Shown: piece by piece, positions 11,545 through 20,174 of the stretch
Numbering within the stretch: position 1 is the stretch's first letter
Layout: the number at the start of each line of letters is the position of its first letter
Assembly (NCBI GenBank): GCA_002105175.1
Contig: MCGE01000036.1
Coordinates: 248,001 to 312,000, forward strand
DNA length: 64,000 bases
Origin: Absidia repens
Taxonomy: Eukaryota; Mucoromycota; Mucoromycetes; Mucorales; Cunninghamellaceae
Direction of reading: 5' to 3'
Made by a program: the position numbers and the translations under genes
Notes under the pieces: model-generated
Database searches by the model: none
What the model saw: only the letters and a program-made list of their open reading frames with translations
Told to the model about the DNA's origin: nothing

Positions 11545-11849
11545 AGAAGAAAAGAAAAATTGGACTCGTATGTTTGTAAAGCTGTAAGAGAATGTAATGC
11601 TCATTTTTTGTCCGATTAAAACTATATTACTGTAGTGGTCTATATCTTTTTTCTAATTGATTTATTTTGATATTTATGAATGAAATTTTAATTATGTGAT
11701 CCACAGAAAACTGGTTATAATAAAAACGATTTATTTATTCTTTTTTAACTTTTTATACCGATGACATTTTTTTTTCCGCAGCCATTATTATCCAAATCCT
11801 AATTATATCCACACCTTCACACACACATCTTCATATTCCCCACTCTCCA

Positions 11850-12388
11850 TCACCATCCAGCTCCCCAGTTGCACCCGTCCCCGCCAGGATCCTCACTATA
11901 AACAGAAAAAGTCAGAGTTGGTCAATATTTGATTTGTTGGAAAAAAAAAAATAACAATAATAACAATAATAAATAAACTAATGGACTAAATAACGATTTC
12001 ATCTCTTTTTTGATGAAGTGCCGGCGTCACGGATTGGTGTGGTCACGATGTTGGCGAGGGTTCGTGTTGCATTTCTTTTTCGTCCGGCCGTTGTCACAGA
12101 GTCCAGACTTGATGGGCGTCGGCTGACCGCAGAAATTCATCGCAATAGGCTAATAAAAAAAAAAAAATAAAAAAAAAAAATAAAGTTAGCACAAGCTGCT
12201 TATCATGTTAAATAATTGTTTTACATATCTTTATTCTGATTGTCTTGGCTCCAAAAGAAGACAAGCTTGGGGAATGCCATGATATCAGCGGGAACTTCAT
12301 AGTTATCAGATCTTGTCAGCCTACATACATAACCACCGGGAACATCCAAAGCAAGCAATCAAGCAAGAAAGAAAGAAATTGTTTTCCT
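11850..12388 (-). pseudogene. Broken spliced gene for a small Cys-rich secreted protein (family C)
   Basis: Three exon-like blocks convergent to A1. Block 1 (12388-12329) reads as a signal peptide but has AGG where a start would be and a TGA at 12361-12359. It ends at a perfect GTATGT donor. A 179-nt intron (12328-12150) has CTAAC, a poly(T) tract and TTAG. Block 2 (12149-12031) keeps the phase and encodes CGQPTPIKSGLCDNG with three cysteines; its donor (GTGACG) is weak. A second intron has CTCTGAC and TATAG. Block 3 (11895-11850) joins in phase, adds one more Cys and ends in TGA. The poly(A) signal AATAAATAAA lies on the minus strand near 11728-11738. Copies 2 and 3 of the unit keep only block 3 and the poly(A) signal. 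No family recognised. Confidence 0.45.
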
Positions 12389-12757
12389 ATGATAAAAGGC
12401 AGTCAATTGTCATCATTGAAACTTTGTCCTGTGGCCGTTCAATGGCAGGCGGGCTGTGTCGAATTTTGTTGATAGCCAATCTTCCGTTCGTGACCGCCAT
12501 AAACGTGAAAGTGTATAATTTCTCGTCGACGAGGGAGCATGTCAATAGGGCCTTCTTGTCTTCAACGTGCTATCTAACCAGCGGTAATAATTTAGTGGAA
12601 AAGGGGTTTTCGGTAAAAGCAAAAGAGAATAAATGCAAAGGTTTTTTTTTTTTGTTTCAAAGTTGTGCGACCTACCACACCCCTGGCGGAGTTATTTCCT
12701 TGGTCTTCCTCGATTGATTTTTCGCCTCGGTTGCTACGTTGCAGGAAACGTGTGTGT

Positions 12758-12758
<1 letters not shown>
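12389..12758. other. Intergenic upstream of the 12.8-kb F-box gene
   Basis: No supported gene. A plus-strand frame of 134 codons (12313-12717) begins with TTG and resembles nothing known. The 3' half should hold the F-box gene promoter; no TATA box is evident. Confidence 0.5.

Positions 12759-12811
<53 letters not shown>
12759..12811. repeat. 53-nt poly(T) tract
   Basis: Uninterrupted T-run that ends 9 bp before the ATG of the F-box gene at 12821, so it is in the 5' UTR or core promoter. The length may be affected by assembly or polymerase slippage. Confidence 0.9.
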
Positions 12812-12812
<1 letters not shown>

Positions 12813-12820
12813 ATACATAT

Positions 12821-13996
12821 ATGAGCAATCTCGGTCATCTCCCTGTTGAAGTCATCATATCCATTGCCACTCATCTGACTGAAGAAAACGACCTTTATGC
12901 TTGCATTCTCATCAACAAACGCTTTCACCGCATCCTCATTCCGATGTTATGGCGCGCACCACACATAACGGACACACATTCTTTTGCACACATTGTGGCT
13001 GGCATCATTGACGCACGTCCCTCTGTTGGTCAGCATATACGACGGCTCCACTTTGGCAATAGCTTTGGGTTTTCAATGAGCGATTCCTTGTTGATGCTGG
13101 TGGTGTTACATGTGCCGTGTTTGGAGGAACTCCACCTACAAGGGGCAGAAGATCTCACGGACATGAGTATCACACGCCTTGCCTATCATTGTCCCCGGCT
13201 TCAGTCTTTGCATTTAGAAACAAATCATCATATCACATCACAATCCCTTCTCAGTTTGGCCCAGCATTGTCACGGATTACGCACCTTTGGCTTGGTGACC
13301 CACCCTCACTGGCCCTCTGCCACTTTTGTAGCCACGCTTGCCACAGCGTTGCCTTGTTTGGATGAACTCCTGATTCATGCTGGCTCCTCCTCCTTGTCGT
13401 ATGGTGACAATACAACAATGACAGAAATGGTGTTGGCCTTGGCACGTCTGGAGCGATTGACCACACTGATCATTGTCCCGAGCCCACCTCTTTTCATGCA
13501 ACCCCTCCTGCTGGTGAGCTCCTGCACCACAGTATCCTCTTTTTGGCCTCAATTGACCACCTTCCGTCTGTCTGAATGTGGGTACATCACCGATCAACAA
13601 GCGATATCATTTCTTCAAACGCATCATCACCTTACCACGCTGGATTTGATGTCAGCGACATTTACCGATCGCGTTTTGGACGTGCTTCCCACCTATTTAC
13701 CCCGTCTGGCTTGGATCGGCATAGAGGGGAACACCAACATCACCCACAATGGCCTGCGACGGCTTCTATCCAAATGCGAAGGTCTACACTATGTTGCACT
13801 CTTTCATTGTGGGATCCTGGCCAAGGACTTTCCTGAATTGAACAACGACTACAACGACGACGACAACGACGTTGATTGCTTACAAATTGGAAACCCTTCC
13901 CATTTGCGCCATCTGAATTTTCATGCGATCAACCGTATTCGACACGGTTCTTGGTCATTCCTCCCTCGTCAACAACAACAACAACAACTTGTATAG
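12821..13996 (+). CDS. F-box/LRR protein
   Basis: Predicted SCF substrate receptor, 391 residues from the ATG at 12821, right behind the poly(T) tract. Upstream in-frame codons are only Phe from that tract, so this start is clear. F-box about residues 1-47 (LPVEVIISI, CILINKRFHR, PMLWRAP). The next segment is RPSVGQHIRRLHFGNSF, without the usual WTD. LRRs are regular, with CPRL and CHGL repeat starts. The cap is present (CGILAKDFPE) but LDxxAIxxIR is altered to LNFHAINRIR. An Asn/Asp run (about residues 342-352) and a terminal Gln run are encoded by CAA/GAC repeats. Poly(A) signal AATAAA at 14272-14277. Confidence 0.9.
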   Translation: MSNLGHLPVEVIISIATHLTEENDLYACILINKRFHRILIPMLWRAPHITDTHSFAHIVAGIIDARPSVGQHIRRLHFGNSFGFSMSDSLLMLVVLHVPCLEELHLQGAEDLTDMSITRLAYHCPRLQSLHLETNHHITSQSLLSLAQHCHGLRTFGLVTHPHWPSATFVATLATALPCLDELLIHAGSSSLSYGDNTTMTEMVLALARLERLTTLIIVPSPPLFMQPLLLVSSCTTVSSFWPQLTTFRLSECGYITDQQAISFLQTHHHLTTLDLMSATFTDRVLDVLPTYLPRLAWIGIEGNTNITHNGLRRLLSKCEGLHYVALFHCGILAKDFPELNNDYNDDDNDVDCLQIGNPSHLRHLNFHAINRIRHGSWSFLPRQQQQQQLV

Positions 13997-15255
13997 ATGG
14001 TGTTTGAAATCATGCTATCTACAGTGTTAGAATGTATCAACGAAGGATGATGGCGATTCTTTTCTGTATTATGTATATATATATGCTGGATGGTATGACA
14101 TTCAAAGTACTACAGTATCTGGTCATGAATTAAAATATTAGCAGCAGTTATAGATTTTGTAGTTAGTGTACCCTTTTTTATTTTTTTATTTTTTGCTGCC
14201 TTGATTTTATCATTATTGTTATTATATCATTAGTGTAGTACAGTCCTTGGTCGGGAGGTTATGTCTTGCTCAATAAAAATATTATAGCTTTCTTGATTCA
14301 ATAATATTGTTTTGAAAAACTTGGTTTTGTTAGGTGATGTGAGATCGGCAATGGATTGTGTACTGCCCAGAATTGTGTTTGATGAATATACGATATTGAA
14401 TCAGGAAATAATTTTATAGTATGTTATAGAACCTTTTTTTTTCAGAATTCGAATCGGTAGTTGTTTCCGTTTGGTGGTTGGGATTCTTTTTTACTCCCCT
14501 CCTCTCAATTACCGCCACTTGTCACATTAAAATGGGACATGGAGCATGGTACTCCGAAAATAACAGGATTTGCAAAGGTTTAGATATTTTCACATTTCCA
14601 AAGAAAAAAAAAAAAAAAAGAAAAAAATAAGGAATCGGATATATACAGCATACCCAATCTAATGCCAAGTACACCGGTGATACGATCTAGGATGATTGAT
14701 TAAATTAAGTAGCATGAAAGATAGCTCGGAAATAGGAACATGTTTCATATGATGCGAGTTAGAATTATCAGCTCAATCAACAGACCTCTGAGGCGGGAGA
14801 ATAGTAATAGGAGGGAGAGGGGTTGGAAAGTAGTCATATATATCAGTCCTGAAAGTAGTTGAAATGATTCTACAATGGCGGCAACATGCACGTCACAACC
14901 TCGATTCATTCATGACGTACAATTGTTTGATAGGATGCTCACAAAATTGCTACAGTAGCATAATTGCTTATTATCCGATATATTATGAAATAATTAATTT
15001 AATAAAAATATACGATTTATTGACCATATTCGGAGATACTAAAGACTAATGGGCAGTGGTTTCGTTGCAACAAGAGATTCATCTATTAAACAAAGCATGA
15101 AGGAGCTTAAGGTTCAAATTTAACGTTGTTATCTCTGATCTAAAAGGAGGAAGCAAAAATAAATCATGTAAATTATACAAGGTTTAAGTATGGCTAAAGG
15201 GCCTTTTTTTTTTATCCGAGTAAAACATCAGCCAACACTCATTTAAATGGACAAC

Positions 15256-15258
<3 letters not shown>
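13997..15258. other. Intergenic, no gene
   Basis: 3' UTR of the preceding F-box gene followed by AT-rich DNA with short A/T runs (about 14603-14620). No frame or RNA gene could be supported. Confidence 0.6.

Positions 15259-15306
<48 letters not shown>
15259..15306. repeat. 48-nt poly(A) tract
   Basis: Longest pure A-run in the window; it sits at the left edge of tandem unit A copy 2. Confidence 0.95.
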
Positions 15307-15307
<1 letters not shown>

Positions 15308-15309
15308 AA

Positions 15310-15690
15310 TTCTACAAAGCATGAGGGAGACTAATAGGACATATTTTTCACCAAAACAATTAAAAAAAAGACATATTGTATTGAGATATAGATGCACAGG
15401 ATACATACTATGGTAAAACTAACACTAAACTAAGCTATAAAGATTGCTAAAAGCCAACTTATGGGTGCCTCCAGATCCTAGAATCAAAATGAAAGGGTTT
15501 TCCCATGCATCTTGTCATCCCTGAACTGAAATTTCTTCGAAACTAGTCCTAACACTAATCTAAGTCCATCAGAATCCCATAGGAGCCACAAAGTCGAAGA
15601 AAAAAAATGAAAAAAAAGAAAAAAGAAAGAAGAGAAAGAGCGGAAAATGGAAGTGAGAGAAAAAGAAACTCGTCATGTGGGCGGCATTTG
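15310..15690 (+). repeat. Dispersed repeat R copy
   Basis: Same block as 9290-9690, with CCCATGCATCTTGTCATCCC near 15505 and CATGTGGGCGGCATTTGAAA near 15675. Confidence 0.7.
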
Positions 15691-16839
15691 AAATCTAGTT
15701 TCGCATTTGGCTCTAAAATTCGAAGATATGCGTTATGCTAAATCATCACGGTGCTAGTTTTTAAAGTTTGTAGCTAAATCTGAATAAATCTGAATAAATC
15801 TGAATTCAGTAAAATATCCGTCTGGCCGTTCCACTATGATATTAATACATATCCGTTGCATACCTATGCTTAGCTTGTCTTATCATATGACTGCATCTAC
15901 TCTGTATGCTCTATAGGAATGTATGAAAATTAAAAGTAGTACATATAATGTATAAAGTAAAAGAGGGTTGGATCAAAGACAGCGTTTCTCACTTGCTGTG
16001 GTTGTTGCGCCGTCTACATACAGGAAATTGGACCTCAGCCCAAAAAATAGGGGCTGGCATATTAATAGGAGAAATCCAAATTCATCCATGATTTTTTTTT
16101 TTTTTTTTTGCGAGATACATACTATAATCATGCCCAAAACAATGTATGTAATAGAGGATCAACCTTTGCGATGCTGGGTCTACTTCTGTTCTAGTTGATG
16201 TATCATAAGGGCAATATTTGCTTTGTTTTGTTTTTTGAAAATGTATAATAAAAATGGCAAAATGTTGGCTTTTTAAATTTGGATCGTCACATATTTATAC
16301 GTCAATCAAATGGTGATCATAGTTAGAGTTTAACATTACGCCCGCTTGTACATGACATTCGGAAGTCATAGAAGGCGAGCATGAAAACTAGAATAAGATA
16401 CAGTAAAGCATTTTCGATAGACGAAAACAAAACATAGATGATGCCCATATCTTGCGTAATATTGGCAAAATTAACAAATAAAGATAATAGTATAAAAGAA
16501 ATAAAAACGATACGTATTATATATTGTCAGGTTTCAACTGTAATGAATATACGCCGGGGTCGAGGCGTCGGGGGAGAATAAAGTATTCACACCGGTACAG
16601 TACATTATCTTCACAGAATAATTCTCAGGGGGGGGTAAAACATGATTCCTATGCTATTATTGTAATTTGAATATGTAGATGATTGTGATAATAGAACCAT
16701 GTACGGTCTCCTATAGTTTATTTATTTATACACTTTGAAAGGAAGCTTGACCGTTCACTGCATGATTGACAAAATTACTTTTTTTTTTATTTTTTTTATT
16801 GCATATATGAACCTCCTGTCAATAATCCATTGAGATGAA

Positions 16840-16847
16840 TATAAAAA
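16840..16847 (+). promoter_or_regulatory. TATA box of secreted gene A2
   Basis: TATAAAAA, 88 bp upstream of the A2 ATG. The extra distance compared with A1 comes mainly from a pyrimidine-rich insert of about 28 bp (around 16890-16917) that A1 lacks. Confidence 0.65.
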
Positions 16848-16934
16848 GAGTCATAAATTGGACAGTATCGGAAGAAAAAGTATTTGAATATTTTGCTCTT
16901 TCACTTTATTTCTTTTAAAAAAAAAAGATAAATC

Positions 16935-17543
16935 ATGGTTCTCAAATCATCTATCCTCGCTTGTGTCCTTGCCGGCGTAACCATTACCCATGCTCTGCCT
17001 ATGAGCGGCAATAAAGTCACCATCGACAAAAGACACAAGAAACCCCTTCCTACTGCTCTTCCCGCTGCCGCTAATCTCACTCCTGATCAACAATTTGTTG
17101 CTTGCCTCGTCAACACCTTGTACAATCCTCCCAAGGACAAAGATGATCGTTTGGAATATGAAGAATTGATCAATGGTTGCATTGAGGTTGTGTACAAAAC
17201 CAAGCCTGCTCCTGCGGCTGCTAGTGGCGTATCTGAACAAGCAGGACCTAGTCGACCTGAAGAACCTTTACCCGATAGCGATTCACCTAAATTTGATATT
17301 GGTGCCGCAGACACACGTGGCGACGCTGATATTAAAGGACATCAAGTATCAAGTCATGATTTTGCTTCTTCGTCTCCACCTAATCAAATGGCACCTAATG
17401 GCGATCCTGTTGATTTTCGCTATCTTAAGCATCCAGGTGTTGCTGATTCATTATTTGAATATAACTACAAAAATGGTGATGCTGGCGCCGTGCGCCAGCA
17501 TCACGAAAAAAGAAAAGAAAAATTGGACTCGTATGTTTTGTAA
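16935..17543 (+). CDS. Small secreted protein, family A copy 2
   Basis: 202 residues; paralogue of A1 and the best preserved in the N-terminal half. Signal peptide about 1-21 (ACVLAGVTITHA), Lys-Arg site in TIDKRHKK, and the conserved core CLVNTLYNPPKDKDDR to LINGC. The tail diverges: it lacks the Asn/Pro/Gly-rich stretch of A1 and has a FRYLKHPGVADSLFEY stretch instead. A 13-bp perfect hairpin (17476-17504) lies within the coding sequence shortly before the C-terminal KRKEKLDSYV. A run of four T's, where A1 has three, shifts the frame and stops the protein at 17543, before the cysteine-containing end that the +1 frame still encodes to 17582. Function unknown. Confidence 0.78.
   Translation: MVLKSSILACVLAGVTITHALPMSGNKVTIDKRHKKPLPTALPAAANLTPDQQFVACLVNTLYNPPKDKDDRLEYEELINGCIEVVYKTKPAPAAASGVSEQAGPSRPEEPLPDSDSPKFDIGAADTRGDADIKGHQVSSHDFASSSPPNQMAPNGDPVDFRYLKHPGVADSLFEYNYKNGDAGAVRQHHEKRKEKLDSYVL
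17476..17504. repeat. Perfect 13-bp inverted repeat in the A2 coding region
   Basis: Arms GTGATGCTGGCGC (17476-17488) and GCGCCAGCATCAC (17492-17504) flank a 3-nt loop CGT. Neither A1 nor A3 has it at the matching position. The stem is GC-rich in an AT-rich setting. Confidence 0.95.
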
Positions 17544-17934
17544 AGCTGTAGGAGACTGTAGTGCTCATTTTTTTTCCGATTAAAACTATATTATTGTAGA
17601 GGTCTATCTTTTTTCTAATTAATTTATTTTGATATCATGACCTGAAATTTTAATTATGTGATTCACAGATGGTAACAACAAAAACCATTTATTTATTCTT
17701 TTTTAACGTTTTATACCGATGACACTGTTTTTTCCACAGCCATTATTATCCAAATCCTAATTACATCCACATCTTCGCACACACATCTTCATATTCCCCA
17801 CTCTCCATCACCATACAGCTCCCCTGTTTTACCCGTCCCCGCCAGGGTCCCCAATATAAACGAAAAAAAGTCAGAGTTGATCAATATTTGATTTGTTGAA
17901 AAAAATAACAATAATAACAATAATAAATAAGCTA

Positions 17935-18345
17935 TGGCAATAGATGAAAGGGACGATGATAAAAAGAGATTCATTGCATGAAACATGAGGGAGATTAATG
18001 GGACGTTTTTCATTGAATCATGTAAAAAGAGACTTATTTTATTCAGATGTAGATACAAACTAAGACAAAACTAAGCTACTGAAGACTTCAAAAAGCCAAC
18101 TACTGGTGTCTTCAGATCCTAGAATCAAAATGAAAGGGTTTTCCCATGTATCTTGTCATCCCTGATCTGAAATCCCTTTTAAACTAGTCCTAACGCTAAT
18201 GTAAGTCCATCAGAATCCCATAGGAGCCACAAAGACGAAGAAAAAAGTGAAAAAAGGAAGAAAGAAGAGAGAGAGCGGAATATGGAAGTGGGAGAAAAAT
18301 GTAAATCGTGATGTGGGCGGCATTTGAAATCTAGTTTTGCATTTG
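17935..18345 (+). repeat. Dispersed repeat R copy
   Basis: Cleanest copy of R: GGCAATAGATGAAAGGGACG at the left, then TTTATTCAGATGTAGATACA, CCCATGTATCTTGTCATCCC, GAATCCCATAGGAGCCACAA, and GATGTGGGCGGCATTTGAAA at the right. It forms the junction of unit A copies 2 and 3. Confidence 0.75.
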
Positions 18346-18701
18346 GCTCTAAAAATTCGGATACGCGTTATGCTATGATAATTGTCATAGATCATCACGG
18401 TGATAGTTTTTAAAGTTTGTAGCTAAATCTGAATAAACCTGAATACTGTAAAATATCCGTCCGACCGTTTCACTATGATATTAATACATATCCCTTGCAT
18501 ACCTATGCTTAGCTTGTCTTATCATATGACTGCATCTACTCTGTATGCTCTATAGGAATGTATGAAAATTAAAAGTAGTACATATAATGTATAAAGTAAA
18601 AGAGGGTTGGATCAAAGACAGCGTTTCTCACTTGCTGTGGTTGTTGCGCCGTCTACATACAGGAAATTGGACCTCAGCCCAAAAATAGGGGCTGGCATAT
18701 T

Positions 18702-18715
18702 AATAGGAGAAATCC
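18702..18715 (+). repeat. LINE target-site duplication, left
   Basis: AATAGGAGAAATCC, repeated perfectly at 24191-24204. Unit copy 2 has a single uninterrupted copy followed by AAATTCATCCATG (about 16062-16090), which is the empty site. Confidence 0.95.
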
Positions 18716-18716
18716 C

Positions 18717-20171
18717 ATGGCTCTTTCCGCTAATCAACAGAACCCACGCCCGATGTCTAACTCCGGTCAGACATGGGCCCAAGTCGCACGAAACAGCACT
18801 ACACACCGCCCTACTCGAGTGTCACTTCTCAACACCCCTCCCACTTCACCCAACTCTGACACTACGCAGACTCTTACCAATGTCATTCGCACCAAACTAT
18901 TCCGGAACGGCCGTAACGATGGCTCGTTTTTTTTAGATGTCTCCTCCCGCCCTGAAACTGAATCCACCCTGTTTCAAATGATCCTCAAACAGTATCCGGC
19001 TTGTCGTGGCGCGGCCCCCTTCCGAGATGGTGGTCGTCGCTTCCTTGAAGTCAATCTCAATCCCAACGCCAAAGAGGCCATCACCAAATTCACATCCTCT
19101 GGTCTCCTCTTCGATGATAAAAAACAGATCCTTCCCTCTCCTGCCCTCCCAGATCGTGCAAATCTCAAACGGCTCACTCTCTCTCGAATGCCTTTCCTCT
19201 CCAAACAAGAAATCCTTCAGGGCCTTAATACAACCTTAAAGATGTATGGTAGCGTCATCGATATTGGTATCATCACGGATCCGACCTCTGGAATGTACCT
19301 TGGCTCTGGGTATGCGGTAATTGATACCACCACCCCATCCGGAGGTAAGCCCTATCCCCCCCTCGTCCACAACCTCCCATGGCCAGGCCTTCACAATGGC
19401 TTCCTCGCTACCTGTGAAGATATGAAAAACTTTTGCAAGTATTGCCATAAAGATGGCCATGTCCGTGATAATTGCCCAATCGCTCCTCCTCTTCGTCTCT
19501 GTTATGCGTGCAACCGCCCGGGTCATATTGCTGCCCATTGTCCCTCCATTTCTCAGCAACATGACTCATCGTCTCCTCCACCCCGGTCACCTATGGACGA
19601 CTCTACTGATTCGATTACCACATCCGATAACTCAGATCGTATCCAATCTCCTAATACGCCCCATGAAACCAACCAAACAACCACCAATGATGAATCCACC
19701 ACCTCGCCCCCTTCGCAAGCCCCCAGCCAAAACAATACACCCAGCACCGCCATAGACGAAGAAGATTTCACTGAGATTAACCAAGCGGCTTTCCCCACGA
19801 CAGCCCCCACAGGTAACTCTAACACTGATTCTTCTACTAATAGTGCAGGTACTTCCCAATCATCGAACGAACTCAGTTTAAATGATGCATCCGATTTCAC
19901 CCTGTTCCCCGACAACCAACAACCGCCCTCCAACACCCAACAACAGTCGCCCCACACCACTACTCCAAACCTCTTTTCTGACGAACGATCCTTTTTACAG
20001 GAACACAATACATCGTCCTCCACGAAAAAAGCTCGGATCACCACAGAAAGCCTGCATGACCGTCTCGACCGCCTCACTTCCTCTTCCAACTCATCTGATT
20101 CCCAATCAACAACCAATGTCCGACGCTCTGCCCGTTTTGACTCCAAACCCCCAATTAATTATTGTCAATAA
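18717..20171 (+). CDS. LINE ORF1 protein with two CCHC zinc knuckles
   Basis: 484 residues, intact. It is the presumed nucleic-acid-binding partner of the ORF2 enzyme in the retrotransposition particle. An N-terminal globular part (about residues 60-215) is unassigned. Two CX2CX4HX4C knuckles follow: CKYCHKDGHVRDNC near residue 240 and CYACNRPGHIAAHC near 263. The remaining ~205 residues are Ser/Thr/Pro/Asn-rich and end in a basic RRSARF stretch. The stop TAA (20169-20171) is followed after 3 nt by the ORF2 ATG in the same frame, which suggests readthrough or reinitiation. An antisense frame of 197 codons (20146-19553) is a shadow of this gene. Confidence 0.92.
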   Translation: MALSANQQNPRPMSNSGQTWAQVARNSTTHRPTRVSLLNTPPTSPNSDTTQTLTNVIRTKLFRNGRNDGSFFLDVSSRPETESTLFQMILKQYPACRGAAPFRDGGRRFLEVNLNPNAKEAITKFTSSGLLFDDKKQILPSPALPDRANLKRLTLSRMPFLSKQEILQGLNTTLKMYGSVIDIGIITDPTSGMYLGSGYAVIDTTTPSGGKPYPPLVHNLPWPGLHNGFLATCEDMKNFCKYCHKDGHVRDNCPIAPPLRLCYACNRPGHIAAHCPSISQQHDSSSPPPRSPMDDSTDSITTSDNSDRIQSPNTPHETNQTTTNDESTTSPPSQAPSQNNTPSTAIDEEDFTEINQAAFPTTAPTGNSNTDSSTNSAGTSQSSNELSLNDASDFTLFPDNQQPPSNTQQQSPHTTTPNLFSDERSFLQEHNTSSSTKKARITTESLHDRLDRLTSSSNSSDSQSTTNVRRSARFDSKPPINYCQ

Positions 20172-20174
20172 TTT

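Larger units (their letters stand above)
9290..11985 (+). repeat. Tandem unit A, copy 1
   Basis: About 2.7 kb of sequence similar to 15310-17989 and to 17990-26215 minus the LINE. Order: repeat R, then a segment with an AGCCCC...GGGGCT hairpin near 10040, a promoter with TATAAAAA, secreted gene A1, and a convergent 3' end with AATAAATAAA on the minus strand. The units are direct repeats; edges were placed by eye. Confidence 0.75.
15310..17989 (+). repeat. Tandem unit A, copy 2
   Basis: Direct repeat of 9290-11985, joined head-to-tail to copy 3. Order: repeat R (about 15310-15690), AGCCC hairpin segment, promoter, gene A2, and a decayed 3' end of the convergent family C gene (about 17690-17890) in which the terminal-exon AG acceptor and a Cys codon are lost. 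It ends in AAGGGACGATGATAAAAAGA, also found at the end of copy 3. Confidence 0.75.

Noticed and set aside
11135..11587. Leu-rich +1 frame of 150 codons inside A1 (and 17173-17583 inside A2)
   Set aside because: It follows from the codon composition of the real frame, lacks a signal peptide or start context, and its conservation mirrors the overall nucleotide similarity of the copies.
12313..12717. 134-codon plus-strand ORF
   Set aside because: Starts with TTG, overlaps the exon-like blocks on the other strand, and ends in poly(T)-encoded Phe.
19553..20146. 197-codon antisense ORF in LINE ORF1
   Set aside because: Shadow of the Ser/Thr-rich ORF1 tail; the sense frame has CCHC knuckles and fits the LINE structure.
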